From assembly GCA_963668605.1 (NCBI GenBank), contig OY764903.1:4836001-4900000 (forward strand): a DNA stretch of 64,000 nt. The letters run 5' to 3'. The stretch comes from G963668605 sp963668605 (lineage in GTDB: Bacteria > Acidobacteriota > Terriglobia > Bryobacterales > Bryobacteraceae). Below, piece by piece: positions 1 to 8,316 of the stretch. The stretch's first letter is position 1; every line of letters begins with the position of its first letter. The notes below the pieces were generated by a model, which had not been told where the DNA came from, ran no database searches, and worked only from the letters and a program-made list of their open reading frames with translations. The position numbers were made by a program, and so were the translations under genes.

Positions 1-14
1 TGTGCTTTGCGCAA

Positions 15-38
15 GACTCCGCGACTTCTTGCGGAGTC
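15..38 (-). terminator. Hairpin downstream of opcA
   Basis: Arms GACTCCGC and GCGGAGTC form an 8-bp perfect stem with an 8-nt loop, about 22 bases past the opcA stop. No U-tract follows on the minus strand, so this is only a weak candidate intrinsic terminator. Confidence 0.35.
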
Positions 39-60
39 GTGTAAGAATGCCAGTGAACGC

Positions 61-1062
61 TCATCGGGCGGCCTCCGGAAAACTCTTGGCAAGCTCGTTT
101 GCTCGCAACAGAACACTATCATATAGAGCGTCGGATTGCAGCAACGCCAATTCTTCGCTAAGCAGACGGTACTCCGGGTGAGGCGGAAAGATCGCGCACG
201 AATCGAGAGAACAGTCGTGCAACTGCACGCTATCGCCCTCGGTCCGCGTGACCGAGACGGAGATGCCCGGTCCAGAGAGCGTCACTTCCTGAATCGTTCG
301 TCCGGCGTTCCCTGCGGCGCTGCGCAATTGCGTCCGGAGCGGGCGTCCCAGCGCCTCGCGCACCCACGCGGCAAGATACCACGCGGTGATCGGGGTTTCC
401 GGCGTCTTGTATGTGATTGTGAGGTCGCTCAGGTTGGCCAGCTTCGCCATTGTTGCGGATCTCTCGAACGCCTGGGCGATCGCCTCCCTCCAGCGTGTCA
501 GTCGTGTCCAGTTCAGATCGGCAAAACGGCACATTGCGCGCGCCGCGATAAGCTGCGGCAAGGCCTGGCGCGGATCCGCAAAATCGCTGGAATCGATTAT
601 CGTTTTGTCAGCCCACGCCAGGACCTGGCGGAACTCCGGCAAGCCCAGCAGCGAGGCCGTGCGGCACCACAGCGCCACAGGCAGGTCCGGCGCCACGATC
701 CCCGGCAGCAGCGCCGCGACGTCTGCGATCATGCCGGGCGATAGCGAGATTTCGATCTGTTCGCAGCAGATCTGTTGATGACGGCCGAACGGCATCCAGC
801 ATTCGGCGAAGACCCGCGAATCGAGCGTTGCGCCGTTCGCGATGCGCAGCACCACAGCGCGGCTGGGATGTTCGCGCATCAGCGCCGCGAGCACTTCTCC
901 GACCGGAGTGCTTTCGCTGGTCTCCTCCGTGACGACGATCAGCGTCATCGAACAGGCGCGCAGTACGCCGCCGGATTGCTCCTGCTTATCCGCCTGCGCC
1001 AGGGAGACCCACAACTCATTCAGCTCCCGCAGAATCTTCTCCGCGCTGAGCGCCGCCGTCAT
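61..1062 (-). CDS. opcA: Glucose-6-phosphate dehydrogenase assembly protein OpcA
   Basis: OpcA is a non-enzymatic partner of glucose-6-phosphate dehydrogenase, best known from cyanobacteria and actinobacteria, where it promotes the active oligomeric state. The ~333-residue product has the family features VVTEETSE, LPVALWCR and a central W-rich R-A-M-x-R-F-A-D-L-N-W-T-R-L-x-x-W-R segment. It lies immediately downstream of zwf, the classic arrangement. I place the start at 1062: this ATG overlaps the zwf stop (ATGA) and is preceded by a GGAG Shine-Dalgarno motif about 6 nt away. An ATG at 1074 in frame lacks such a motif. Translational coupling to zwf is therefore likely. Confidence 0.88.
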   Translation of the reverse strand: MTAALSAEKILRELNELWVSLAQADKQEQSGGVLRACSMTLIVVTEETSESTPVGEVLAALMREHPSRAVVLRIANGATLDSRVFAECWMPFGRHQQICCEQIEISLSPGMIADVAALLPGIVAPDLPVALWCRTASLLGLPEFRQVLAWADKTIIDSSDFADPRQALPQLIAARAMCRFADLNWTRLTRWREAIAQAFERSATMAKLANLSDLTITYKTPETPITAWYLAAWVREALGRPLRTQLRSAAGNAGRTIQEVTLSGPGISVSVTRTEGDSVQLHDCSLDSCAIFPPHPEYRLLSEELALLQSDALYDSVLLRANELAKSFPEAAR

Positions 1063-2588
1063 GGCACTCTCCATTCATGGCCGCGCCGCGAGAGCATTTC
1101 ATCGGACTCTTTAGGCCCCCATGAGCCGGCAGCGTAATTCGGGAAATCGAATCTGCGGGCCGCCCATGCCTCCTGAATCGGCTGTACAGCCCGCCAACTC
1201 GCCTCGACCATATCCTGGCGCGGATAGAGCGTCGCATCGCCCGACAAGGCATCTTGCAGGAGCGTCTCATACGCCGTGGGCGAGCGCAGTCCGAAACTCG
1301 CGCCGTAATTGAAGTCCATCGCCACGGGCCGCAGCTTCATTCCGCTGCCGGGATGCTTCGAGGAGAAGCGCAGCGAGATGCCTTCCTCGGGTTGCACTCG
1401 CAGAATCAGCAGATTCGGTGCAGCCGTTCGTCCGCCGCCGTGACCGTTTTCAAACAGCGACAGCGGCGCGGCATGGAATTGGATCGCGATGTCGGTTACG
1501 CGCTTTGGCAGGCGTTTGCCGCTGCGTATGTAGAAAGGCACTCCGGCCCAGCGCCAGTTGTCGACGAAGAAAGTCGCAGCGGCGTAGGTATCGGTTTGCG
1601 AATCCGCACCAACGCCCGGTTCCTGGCGGAATCCCGGCACTTCGGCGCCTCCCACGCGCGCCGGCCCGTACTGTCCAACCACCGCGTTCGCCTCTACCTC
1701 ATCCGGCTTCCAGACACGGATCGATTCGAGCGCCTTGGCGCGCTCATCGCGTACAGCGCCGGGCGTGAACAAAGCGGGAGGCTCCATGGCGGTCAGCGCC
1801 ATCACCTGCAAGAGGTGATTCTGGATCATGTCACGCAGCGCGCCGGCTTCCTGGTAATAGGCTCCGCGTCCCTCCACCCCGATCGACTCCGCCGCCGTAA
1901 TCTGCACATGGCTCACATAGCGCCTGTTCCAGAGCGGCTCAAAGATGCCGTTGGAAAAGCGGAAGGCCATGATGTTTTGAACGGTCTCCTTGCCCAGATA
2001 GTGGTCGATGCGGTAGATCTCCGCTTCTGGAAATACACTTTGCACCGTGCGGTTCAGCTCTTGTGCGCTCGCGAGGTCGTGGCCGATCGGTTTCTCGATC
2101 ACGATGCGGCGCCAGCCGTTGCCGCGCGCGAGTCCCGCCTGGCCGATGCCGAGCGCCGCCGGTCCATACTGGCTGGGTTGCGTCGAGAGATAGAAGAGCA
2201 CGTTGCCCTCGGTGCGGCGCGTCTGCTCGATCTCCTCCAGGCGGGCGTGAATCGCCGCGTATGTGGCCGGGTCCGACAGGTCGCCGGGGACGTAGAAGAT
2301 GCCCTGGGCAAATTTGCGCCAAAGTTCTTCGTCGAAGGGGCTGTCCTCCAGAAACTGCACGACGGACTCACGCATCTTGTCGCGGAAGCTGTCGTCGCTC
2401 AACGCCGTACGCGACGTGCCTATGATCGCGAACGCCAGCGGAAGCCGTTGCTCATAAGCGAGCCGGTAGAGCGCAGGCAGCAGTTTACGCTTCGTGAGGT
2501 CGCCGTTCGCTCCGAAAATGACCATGGCGCAAGGCGGCACGCGCCGTTCAAACCGCATTGGATCGTGGAACGGGTTCTGCTCCGGCAT
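1059..2588 (-). CDS. zwf: Glucose-6-phosphate 1-dehydrogenase
   Basis: Oxidises glucose-6-phosphate to 6-phosphogluconolactone with NAD(P)+, the first step of the oxidative pentose phosphate pathway, in the cytosol. The 509-residue length is standard. The N-terminal nucleotide loop reads IFGANGDLTKRKL (residues 24-36), the EKPIGHD segment lies at 165-171, and the active-site signature RIDHYLGKE at 193-201 carries the catalytic His and the substrate-binding Lys. The C-terminal half has the usual RSGKRLP motif. The start ATG at 2588 is the only good one. The gene forms a two-gene operon with opcA and is divergent from the GIY-YIG gene, so the ~25-bp gap must hold overlapping 5' signals. Confidence 0.97.
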   Translation of the reverse strand: MPEQNPFHDPMRFERRVPPCAMVIFGANGDLTKRKLLPALYRLAYEQRLPLAFAIIGTSRTALSDDSFRDKMRESVVQFLEDSPFDEELWRKFAQGIFYVPGDLSDPATYAAIHARLEEIEQTRRTEGNVLFYLSTQPSQYGPAALGIGQAGLARGNGWRRIVIEKPIGHDLASAQELNRTVQSVFPEAEIYRIDHYLGKETVQNIMAFRFSNGIFEPLWNRRYVSHVQITAAESIGVEGRGAYYQEAGALRDMIQNHLLQVMALTAMEPPALFTPGAVRDERAKALESIRVWKPDEVEANAVVGQYGPARVGGAEVPGFRQEPGVGADSQTDTYAAATFFVDNWRWAGVPFYIRSGKRLPKRVTDIAIQFHAAPLSLFENGHGGGRTAAPNLLILRVQPEEGISLRFSSKHPGSGMKLRPVAMDFNYGASFGLRSPTAYETLLQDALSGDATLYPRQDMVEASWRAVQPIQEAWAARRFDFPNYAAGSWGPKESDEMLSRRGHEWRVP

Positions 2589-2611
2589 AAGTTACCTACA
2601 AGGATAACGGC

Positions 2612-3673
2612 TTGAGTGTAATGGATTCAGAATTTCTGGGATGTGGCAGCGAGGGGGGAACGCAGCACGGAAACGGTATTGAATGCACGAGAAACAGCAG
2701 TGATAGTCTGTTAAACGTGCTTCCGTTGGGGCAAATACTCGCTGACCAGGGTTTCCCTCCGTCCGAGGGGGCGCAGGGAAGAGGTTCGGTCGCAGACCTG
2801 TATAAACCGGGTTCTCGCTGCGGCATCTATGTGCTCTCGTTTAACGATGGCCACGCGTATGTTGGACAAAGTGTCGATGTCGTCCGGCGGTATGTCCAGC
2901 ATCTCCGCGTACACCAGGACATCGAAGCAATTAGCTTCAAGGTCGTGCCTGCCATCGAACTCGATACGACAGAGCAGGAGTTGATCAGGCTGACGGAGCG
3001 GTCAGGGCATCGACTCCGTAATGTTGTTTTCTCCGCGCTGCCGCCGGTAGAATCCGATTTTGATCTGGTAATGTATCCCGAGGAGCAAAAGGAGTGGCTG
3101 TCTGATCCAGACCGTATCGATATTGATGGGCCACGATTCACCAACGACGATTTACGAAGCAAGCACGCGGCCGAGTACCGCCGTCTTCGAGCGTACAGCG
3201 GCATTGATGGAATAGTCGACAAGGTTCGCTGCTATATCCTACGGGGAATACCGGCAATCAAGAGAGGTGAGGTCTCCTTCTGGTCACTTTCTTGCTTGCC
3301 CTCATACACCAATCCAGAAATCACCGTGTTCATGCGCTTGAACATCCACTGGCAAGAAGTAATGACGGTCTTCCGGGAGAGGAAAAGTGGATTGGATTTC
3401 TTCTCATTCCATGTTGCAAAGGAACTGATAGAACGGGACGCCAACCTCCACGATGAGTTGCCGGGTCTGGAAATTGAGGATCACTGGTACGTGCCCGGTG
3501 GTCACGACCAAGTGAATCTTGTTGCCCCATTTGAGTTGTTCGATGTCATGATGGCCCGCCGTTCTGTGCAGAACGCGATTCGGCATTTTAACCACCGCCT
3601 CATGAGAAAAGGCGCCTGCAATTTCGCGCGTAACCATTGCCTCGAACTCGCTGACGCGGTAATCGAAGGATGA
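2612..3673 (+). CDS. GIY-YIG nuclease-domain protein
   Basis: After about 68 poorly conserved residues the protein reads GIYVLSFNDGHAYVGQS followed by a basic helix VVRRYVQHLR. This matches the start of the GIY-YIG endonuclease fold (GIY, then YVG for YIG, then R). An E in LDTTEQELIRL could be the metal-binding Glu. The remaining ~230 residues match nothing I recognise. GIY-YIG domains cut DNA in repair, homing or defence, and which applies here cannot be told. A TTG at 2612 has an AAGGAT motif 6 nt upstream and is used here, but an in-frame ATG exists at 2621. The stop overlaps the ATG of the higB remnant (ATGA), so the three genes up to higA may be co-transcribed. Confidence 0.6.
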   Translation: MSVMDSEFLGCGSEGGTQHGNGIECTRNSSDSLLNVLPLGQILADQGFPPSEGAQGRGSVADLYKPGSRCGIYVLSFNDGHAYVGQSVDVVRRYVQHLRVHQDIEAISFKVVPAIELDTTEQELIRLTERSGHRLRNVVFSALPPVESDFDLVMYPEEQKEWLSDPDRIDIDGPRFTNDDLRSKHAAEYRRLRAYSGIDGIVDKVRCYILRGIPAIKRGEVSFWSLSCLPSYTNPEITVFMRLNIHWQEVMTVFRERKSGLDFFSFHVAKELIERDANLHDELPGLEIEDHWYVPGGHDQVNLVAPFELFDVMMARRSVQNAIRHFNHRLMRKGACNFARNHCLELADAVIEG

Positions 3674-3882
3674 TTGGATGGAGGTGGAGATTTGTTCTCC
3701 GCATACCCAGTGCCGCGTCGAACAGAAGTCGTTACCAACTTGCCCATCTGGGCTTCCACTCGCCGCTGGGAACTGGCGATCGGTTGGGGAAGTACAGCAT
3801 TCGAGTCAACGAGCAATGGCGGATCTGCTTCCGCTGGGTCGAACCCAATGCCGATGACGTGGAGATTGTGGACTACCATTGA
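3670..3882 (+). pseudogene. higB: HigB-type toxin, N-terminally degraded
   Basis: The last ~34 residues (GDRLGKYSIRVNEQWRICFRW...DVEIVDYH) are a textbook HigB/RelE-superfamily C-terminus, which in intact proteins cleaves ribosome-bound mRNA. The intact family is about 92 residues. Here only 70 residues are open, and the first half, which should hold the helix pair and an LRxPPGNRLEAL-like stretch, is not recognisable. A fragment resembling GLPLAAGNW appears in another frame, which suggests a frameshift or deletion around 3690-3770. Twelve bases separate it from higA. It may be translated but is probably an inactive toxin. Confidence 0.6.
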
Positions 3883-3894
3883 GGGACGCGAGTT

Positions 3895-4203
3895 ATGCCC
3901 AAGAAAATCAAGATAATGCCTCCGATCCATCCAGGTGAAACACTACGGGAGGATTTCCTGAAACCGCTTGGCCTTACAGCCAACCGGCTAGCCATCGAGT
4001 TGCAGGTACCGGCAACCCGGGTAAATGACATCGTGCGCGGCAAGCGGGCAATCACCGCTGACACTGCACTCCGTCTGGCACGCTATTTCGGAACCACGCC
4101 CCAGTTCTGGATAAACCTCCAGACAAACTATGATCTCGAACAGGCGCAGGACGCGCGAGGCGCTGAGATTGCCGATCGAATTAGGCCGCAGCACGCAGCA
4201 TGA
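3895..4203 (+). CDS. higA: HigA-family antitoxin (HTH, VapI type)
   Basis: A 102-residue helix-turn-helix protein with the HigA signature PPIHPGETLREDFLKPLGLTANRLA near the N-terminus, followed by the recognition region VPATRVNDIVRGKRAIT and the ending RYFGTTPQFWINLQTNYDL. HigA binds and neutralises HigB and represses the shared promoter. A GAGGGA motif sits ~9 nt before the ATG. The neighbouring toxin is degraded, so this antitoxin may be an orphan, or it may protect against a related toxin encoded elsewhere. Confidence 0.9.
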   Translation: MPKKIKIMPPIHPGETLREDFLKPLGLTANRLAIELQVPATRVNDIVRGKRAITADTALRLARYFGTTPQFWINLQTNYDLEQAQDARGAEIADRIRPQHAA

Positions 4204-4295
4204 GGGAGCGCCGCTCCTGATTGGTGTGCCAGTCGCTGCACTGCTGAACGAGATTCAAGAGTTGCTCCCGCTCAGTCGGCAATACAAATGAACCG

Positions 4296-5891
4296 CTATT
4301 TCGTCTTGTCCCGCCCAAAGCGCGGCTGATCGCGCGTGCCGTCGATCCGGATCTGTAGTTGCGTCCCCGCACCATCCTTGGCAAAAAATGGGTCTACCGG
4401 CTTCAGCGCCCATCGCTTCCAGCCAGTCATGGTTTGAGATACCTTCGCCTTCAATCGCAACTTGCCGCGGAAATCGATCTCTTCCTTGTCGAAAGTGTAG
4501 CTGCCGACCAGCGCCATATCCGCACCCGGGATGGTAAGGTTCAGCCGCGAGAAATCGATGACGCCGTTCGCCAGGCGGAAATCCCCTTTCAGCGTGGCGC
4601 GAACTTCTTCCACCGTCTTGTCGCCCGGTGTCCCTTGTGCCCGGCTGCTCATTTCGTCGATCTTTTCCTGTACCGTCGGACTGGTGAAGTCGGCTTGCCG
4701 CAGCGCGAAGGCGCCTGAGAGCTTCAGCTTTTCGGCGTAGCTGCCTTTCCCGGGGGGCCATTGAAGCTTCACTTTGAGATCGATGGGACCGCGCATCATT
4801 GGCTTGGGGCCTTTCATCGCCAATCGCATGAGGTCCTCAATGTAGCCCTCGCGGAAGACTACATCCAGCGCGACCGTCTTGCCGCTTTCGCCGGCGCCGC
4901 GTACCACACCTCCGCGCACAACAAACCTTGTCCGGCCCAGCGTGGCCTCCACCGGCTGCAGGAGTGTGTTGCCATTTCCGCCGTCGATGATGGCGTGGTA
5001 CCTGGTCTTAAGCAGCATCGGATTCCCACTCATCGTGAGCCGGAAGTCCGGAGTGCGCGTCTCGCCGTCGGCAACGATGTTGTCGAGCGTTCCTCCGAAC
5101 TTGCCCGTGGAATCCAACCGTCCGGCGATTCCCTTGAACACGCTCAGGTCGGCGTTCTCGAAAACGTAGTCGCCGGTGAGCGGCGTGTCGCTCGGATCCT
5201 CCGGCACCCATGGCCCGAAGCTGCCCTGGCAGCGAATCAGGCCGGGCGGCTTGGGGTTGGTGAGTTCGGCGGTGTAGTGCAAGGCGATGCCCGGACCGGC
5301 CGATTCCAGTTTGAGCTTCCGGATGTCAAACTCGAGCGGATCCTTTTTCGGATCCTTGGGCAGAATGGAGAGTTTGGCGCCGTCTGCGATGATCGTATCG
5401 ATAATCACGGATGGCGTCGCGGCCGTTCCATCTTCGGATTTCCGCGGCGCGTTCTGTTTCGCCCGCGGAGCGCTTGGGCCCTTGGGCGGCACCGCGATCC
5501 CCAGACCTTCCAATCGAACCATCTTCACTCGCGCCGGACCATTCCAGAGCGAATACAGGTCCACGTAAAACGTGAACTTGTGCATCGCCACAAGCGGCGG
5601 CCGGTCATGGCGATGTTTATGCCACAGTGAAATGCGCTCGCCGGTCACACGGGCTAGATCGCCGCGTCCGCCGCGCAGCAAAACTCCGAACGGCGATCCG
5701 ATGGGCATGGACACGTGAAGCGAGCCGATTTCGACATCGCTGTCGAACCGCTGGCTCAGGTATTCCACAGTCTGTTCACGGATGAAAGGTTCAATCCGCC
5801 GGGAAATCACGCGGGCGGCAATGGCCACCCCCAGCAGGATCAGGAGCATCAAGACGGAGATCCACAGTAACCATCTCTTCCGCGATGACAT
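4296..5891 (-). CDS. AsmA-like inner-membrane-anchored protein
   Basis: A 531-residue protein with one N-terminal membrane anchor (about residues 7-27, WLLWISVLMLLILLGVAIAA) and then a long periplasmic beta-rich region. The early segment RFDSDVEIGSLHVS is typical of AsmA/TamB-like proteins. The C-terminal part (IDFSRLNLTIPGADMALVGSYTFDKEEIDFRGKLRLKAKVSQTMTGWK) is typical of the AsmA C-terminal domain. Such proteins bridge the inner and outer membranes and are implicated in phospholipid transport or outer-membrane assembly. The exact role here is unknown. It is a monocistronic minus-strand gene, convergent with higA. No strong Shine-Dalgarno motif is seen before the ATG at 5891. Confidence 0.72.
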   Translation of the reverse strand: MSSRKRWLLWISVLMLLILLGVAIAARVISRRIEPFIREQTVEYLSQRFDSDVEIGSLHVSMPIGSPFGVLLRGGRGDLARVTGERISLWHKHRHDRPPLVAMHKFTFYVDLYSLWNGPARVKMVRLEGLGIAVPPKGPSAPRAKQNAPRKSEDGTAATPSVIIDTIIADGAKLSILPKDPKKDPLEFDIRKLKLESAGPGIALHYTAELTNPKPPGLIRCQGSFGPWVPEDPSDTPLTGDYVFENADLSVFKGIAGRLDSTGKFGGTLDNIVADGETRTPDFRLTMSGNPMLLKTRYHAIIDGGNGNTLLQPVEATLGRTRFVVRGGVVRGAGESGKTVALDVVFREGYIEDLMRLAMKGPKPMMRGPIDLKVKLQWPPGKGSYAEKLKLSGAFALRQADFTSPTVQEKIDEMSSRAQGTPGDKTVEEVRATLKGDFRLANGVIDFSRLNLTIPGADMALVGSYTFDKEEIDFRGKLRLKAKVSQTMTGWKRWALKPVDPFFAKDGAGTQLQIRIDGTRDQPRFGRDKTK

Positions 5892-6055
5892 GACAGTTAC
5901 GTCCGACGTAGGCGATGCCCCTTAGCTCACTGTAGCGCGTCCTCGGGCACAACGTGATCCATGCTGCCTGGACGTGCGTCTAAGGTGCGTAATACGTTCA
6001 CATAAGCAGTATTACTGATCGACGCCGGCCAGGCCCCAAGCTGATTAATGGAGTT

Positions 6056-6679
6056 ATGCGTGCTGCCTTCTTGCTGATGTTCGCGACAGGCTCGTTCGGT
6101 CTTGCCGCAGGGCCAGACATTTCAGCAGGTCCGGATGCGCTTTCGGCAATGATCGTCCAGGAGACAAACCGCGTTCGCCAAATGTACGACCTGAGCGGGA
6201 TCGTAGACGATCCCCAATTGCGCGATACCGCGAGCCGGCACAGCAGAAACATGGCGGAAAATGGCTTCTGGGGACATATCGATCCTCAGGGGCGCACTCC
6301 ATACAAGCGTGTTGCTGAAGAGGACGCATCATTTACGGGCCGCGTGGCGGAAAATCTCTGGATGTGCGAGGGCTGTGACCAACTCAGCCTGGAGAAACTG
6401 CCGAAACAAATCGTAGCCACTTGGCTCAATTCTCCCGGGCACCGTGAGAATTTACTGAACAGTCAACTCACGCACGCCGGTATTGGCATTTCGATCACGG
6501 GCGGCACGGTACATGTGACCCAACTCTTAACTTCTCGATCTTCATCCTGTCAAAAGCCTGATGCGCTGCACCACGAATACGGCTCGCGCGCCGATCAGGG
6601 ATTCCTCCAAGTCTCCCATGTTGGATGTACGCCCGCACCGAATCAGTACCGGGCAGGTACAGCGTTTCGCAACAGGTAA
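6056..6679 (+). CDS. Secreted CAP (SCP/PR-1) domain protein
   Basis: Begins with a short signal peptide (MRAAFLLMFATGSFGLAAG). A CAP domain covers roughly residues 30-165: the helix with ETNRVRQMYDLSGI, then LRDTASRHSRNMAENGFWGHIDPQGRTPYKRV, where the two His are likely cavity residues, and TWLNSPGHRENLLN. After the final CAP strand (VHVTQLL) a 50-residue Cys- and His-containing tail follows that looks like read-through of non-coding DNA. The domain may once have ended near position 6530. Bacterial CAP proteins are extracellular and mostly of unknown activity. No operon partners. Confidence 0.75.
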   Translation: MRAAFLLMFATGSFGLAAGPDISAGPDALSAMIVQETNRVRQMYDLSGIVDDPQLRDTASRHSRNMAENGFWGHIDPQGRTPYKRVAEEDASFTGRVAENLWMCEGCDQLSLEKLPKQIVATWLNSPGHRENLLNSQLTHAGIGISITGGTVHVTQLLTSRSSSCQKPDALHHEYGSRADQGFLQVSHVGCTPAPNQYRAGTAFRNR

Positions 6680-6868
6680 GCGTCTGAAAAACAGGCAAGT
6701 GGTTGATTTCGTGTCGCGCCCGGTACGATTATCACGTCTCATTTCCATGTGCGTGTCGCGATCCAGCACTTGCTCAGACGCTTCAGGCGGTGGCCCCGTC
6801 CCGAGCGGAGAGGAAGAGCTGTTGTCCGTGATCGAGAAGCGCTGCACCCGGAAGAATAGCCTCTAGCT
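6680..6868. other. Intergenic, no gene seen
   Basis: About 190 bases between the CAP gene and the Fic upstream site. No coding region with a family resemblance and no RNA gene was seen. Confidence 0.5.
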
Positions 6869-6917
6869 AATTAAAGAAAAGTGACATATCCTTTAATTGC
6901 GTTGCTTGTAATTAAGG
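6869..6917 (+). promoter_or_regulatory. Palindromic operator candidate before fic
   Basis: AATTAAAG (6869-6876) and its exact inverse CTTTAATT (6891-6898) are separated by 14 bases. A third near-copy, AATTAAGG, follows at 6910-6917. These A/T-rich boxes stand out in GC-rich DNA. The Fic protein has a C-terminal winged helix, so autoregulation through these boxes is plausible but is an inference. Confidence 0.45.
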
Positions 6918-8104
6918 GATCGCTCACTAACCTGGAAGGTCAATCTCATCAACGACTTGGAAGCTACGTCACTCACGATGTTGGCGGCGAAGTGGTGCGC
7001 GCGTACGTTCCACCACCTCTTCCGCCTGAACCCGCCGTGCGTCTCGATGGGTTTCAGCTCCTGTTCGAGCAGGCAAACCAATCGCTCGGGAGACTCGATG
7101 GTCTCGCTGCTGTGCTGCCAGATCTCGGTTTGTTCATCTACGCCTACGTTCGGAAGGAGGCGGTGCTCTCATCTCAAATCGAGGGGACGCAGTCGTCTCT
7201 CTCAGACCTGCTGCTTTTCGAGAACGATGAAGCCCCAGGTGTTCCGATTCAAGATGTGCAAGAGGTCTCGAATTACGTTGCTGCTCTGAACCATGGGCTC
7301 ACGCGTTTGCGCGAAGGCTTCCCGCTGTCGCTGCGACTGATTCGGGAGATCCACGAAGTGCTGCTCTCGAAGGGCAGAGGAAGCACGAAGGAGCCGGGAG
7401 AGTTTCGCCGGAGCCAGAACTGGATTGGCGGCACACGGCCCGGAAACGCCGCGTTTGTTCCTCCGCCTCCGGAGCGCGTGATGGAGTGCATGGGAGATCT
7501 TGAGAAATTCCTTCACGTGGAGCGCACCGATCTTCCACCGCTCATCAAAGCGGGGCTCGTTCACGTGCAGTTTGAGACCATTCACCCGTTCCTGGATGGA
7601 AACGGTCGGCTTGGGCGCTTGCTGATCACGTTCTTGCTTTGCGCTGCTGGGGCATTGCGGGAGCCCATTCTCTATCTGAGCTTGTTCTTCAAAGCGCACC
7701 GGCAGACGTACTACGATCTGCTGATGCGCGTCCGCGAGACCGGAGACTGGGAGGCGTGGATCGAATTCTTCCTCACGGGTGTGAAGGAGACCTCGGAGCA
7801 GGCGGTCAATGCAGCCCTTCGTATCCTGGCATTGCTTGATTCTGATCGGCAGAAGATCGCGGCGGCCGGCAGGCCAGCGGCGTCGATGCTGCGGGTCTTT
7901 CAGCACGCGCAGACAAACCCGATTATGTCGATTGCCACGACAGCCGAGAAGATCGGTATCTCGTTTCCGACGGTAACCTCATCGGTCACGCATTTGCAGA
8001 AGCTCGGAGTGTTGCGTGAGATTACGGGCAAACAGCGGCGCCGTTTGTTCGTTTACGACGCCTACCTGAAGATCCTGAACGAGGGCACTGAGCCTCTCCG
8101 TTAG
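6881..8104 (+). CDS. Fic-domain protein with C-terminal winged helix
   Basis: The canonical Fic motif HPFLDGNGRLGR (near residues 226-237) contains the catalytic His and the phosphate-binding loop used to transfer AMP from ATP to a protein hydroxyl. The inhibitory helix lies before the core as SSQIEGTQSS, i.e. S-x-x-x-E-G, making this a class II (N-terminally autoinhibited) Fic protein. The last ~70 residues form a winged helix (TTAEKIGISFPTVTSSVTHLQKLGVLREITGKQRRRLFVY), as in many stand-alone bacterial Fic regulators. The start is uncertain: the open frame begins at GTG 6881, inside the putative operator, so TTG 6902 or CTG 6932 may be used. Conserved sequence begins around GSYVTHDVGGEVVRAYVPPPLPP. 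Confidence 0.9.
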   Translation: MTYPLIALLVIKGSLTNLEGQSHQRLGSYVTHDVGGEVVRAYVPPPLPPEPAVRLDGFQLLFEQANQSLGRLDGLAAVLPDLGLFIYAYVRKEAVLSSQIEGTQSSLSDLLLFENDEAPGVPIQDVQEVSNYVAALNHGLTRLREGFPLSLRLIREIHEVLLSKGRGSTKEPGEFRRSQNWIGGTRPGNAAFVPPPPERVMECMGDLEKFLHVERTDLPPLIKAGLVHVQFETIHPFLDGNGRLGRLLITFLLCAAGALREPILYLSLFFKAHRQTYYDLLMRVRETGDWEAWIEFFLTGVKETSEQAVNAALRILALLDSDRQKIAAAGRPAASMLRVFQHAQTNPIMSIATTAEKIGISFPTVTSSVTHLQKLGVLREITGKQRRRLFVYDAYLKILNEGTEPLR

Positions 8105-8124
8105 AAGAAAACAACAAAAAAGGA

Positions 8125-8214
8125 TGGCGGTGAGGGTGGGATTCGAACCCACGGAACCCGCAAAGGTTCAACGGTTTTCGAGACCGCCCGATTCAACCGC
8201 TCTCGCACCTCACC
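8125..8214 (-). tRNA. tRNA-Ser (anticodon CGA)
   Basis: On the minus strand the gene starts GGTGAGG (8214-8208) and pairs with CCTCACC (8135-8129), followed by discriminator G and an encoded CCA (8127-8125). The anticodon loop CTCGAAA gives anticodon CGA (reads UCG). A long variable arm and the T-arm GGGTTCGAATCCC are present. The length of ~90 nt fits a class II tRNA-Ser. Confidence 0.96.
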
Positions 8215-8281
8215 GTGTGGGGACTTGGTCTCTTCCTTCATTCTAGCGAACTCCGGCGGGCCGCGCAGTGTGAATATTTAG

Positions 8282-8316
8282 TTGACATGTAAATTATTAT
8301 CATGTAATCTAAAATC
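8282..8316 (+). promoter_or_regulatory. Consensus promoter of marR-yceI with direct repeat
   Basis: TTGACA (8282-8287), a 17-bp spacer and TAATCT (8305-8310). The predicted transcription start, about 7 nt after the -10 box, falls on the GTG start of marR, so the mRNA appears leaderless. CATGTAA occurs twice, at 8286-8292 and 8301-8307, overlapping both boxes. These are candidate MarR half-sites for autoregulation. Confidence 0.7.

Noticed and set aside
1254..2615. Long plus-strand open frame opposite zwf
   Set aside because: It is the GC-rich antisense shadow of zwf, with low-complexity Arg-rich composition and no family resemblance.
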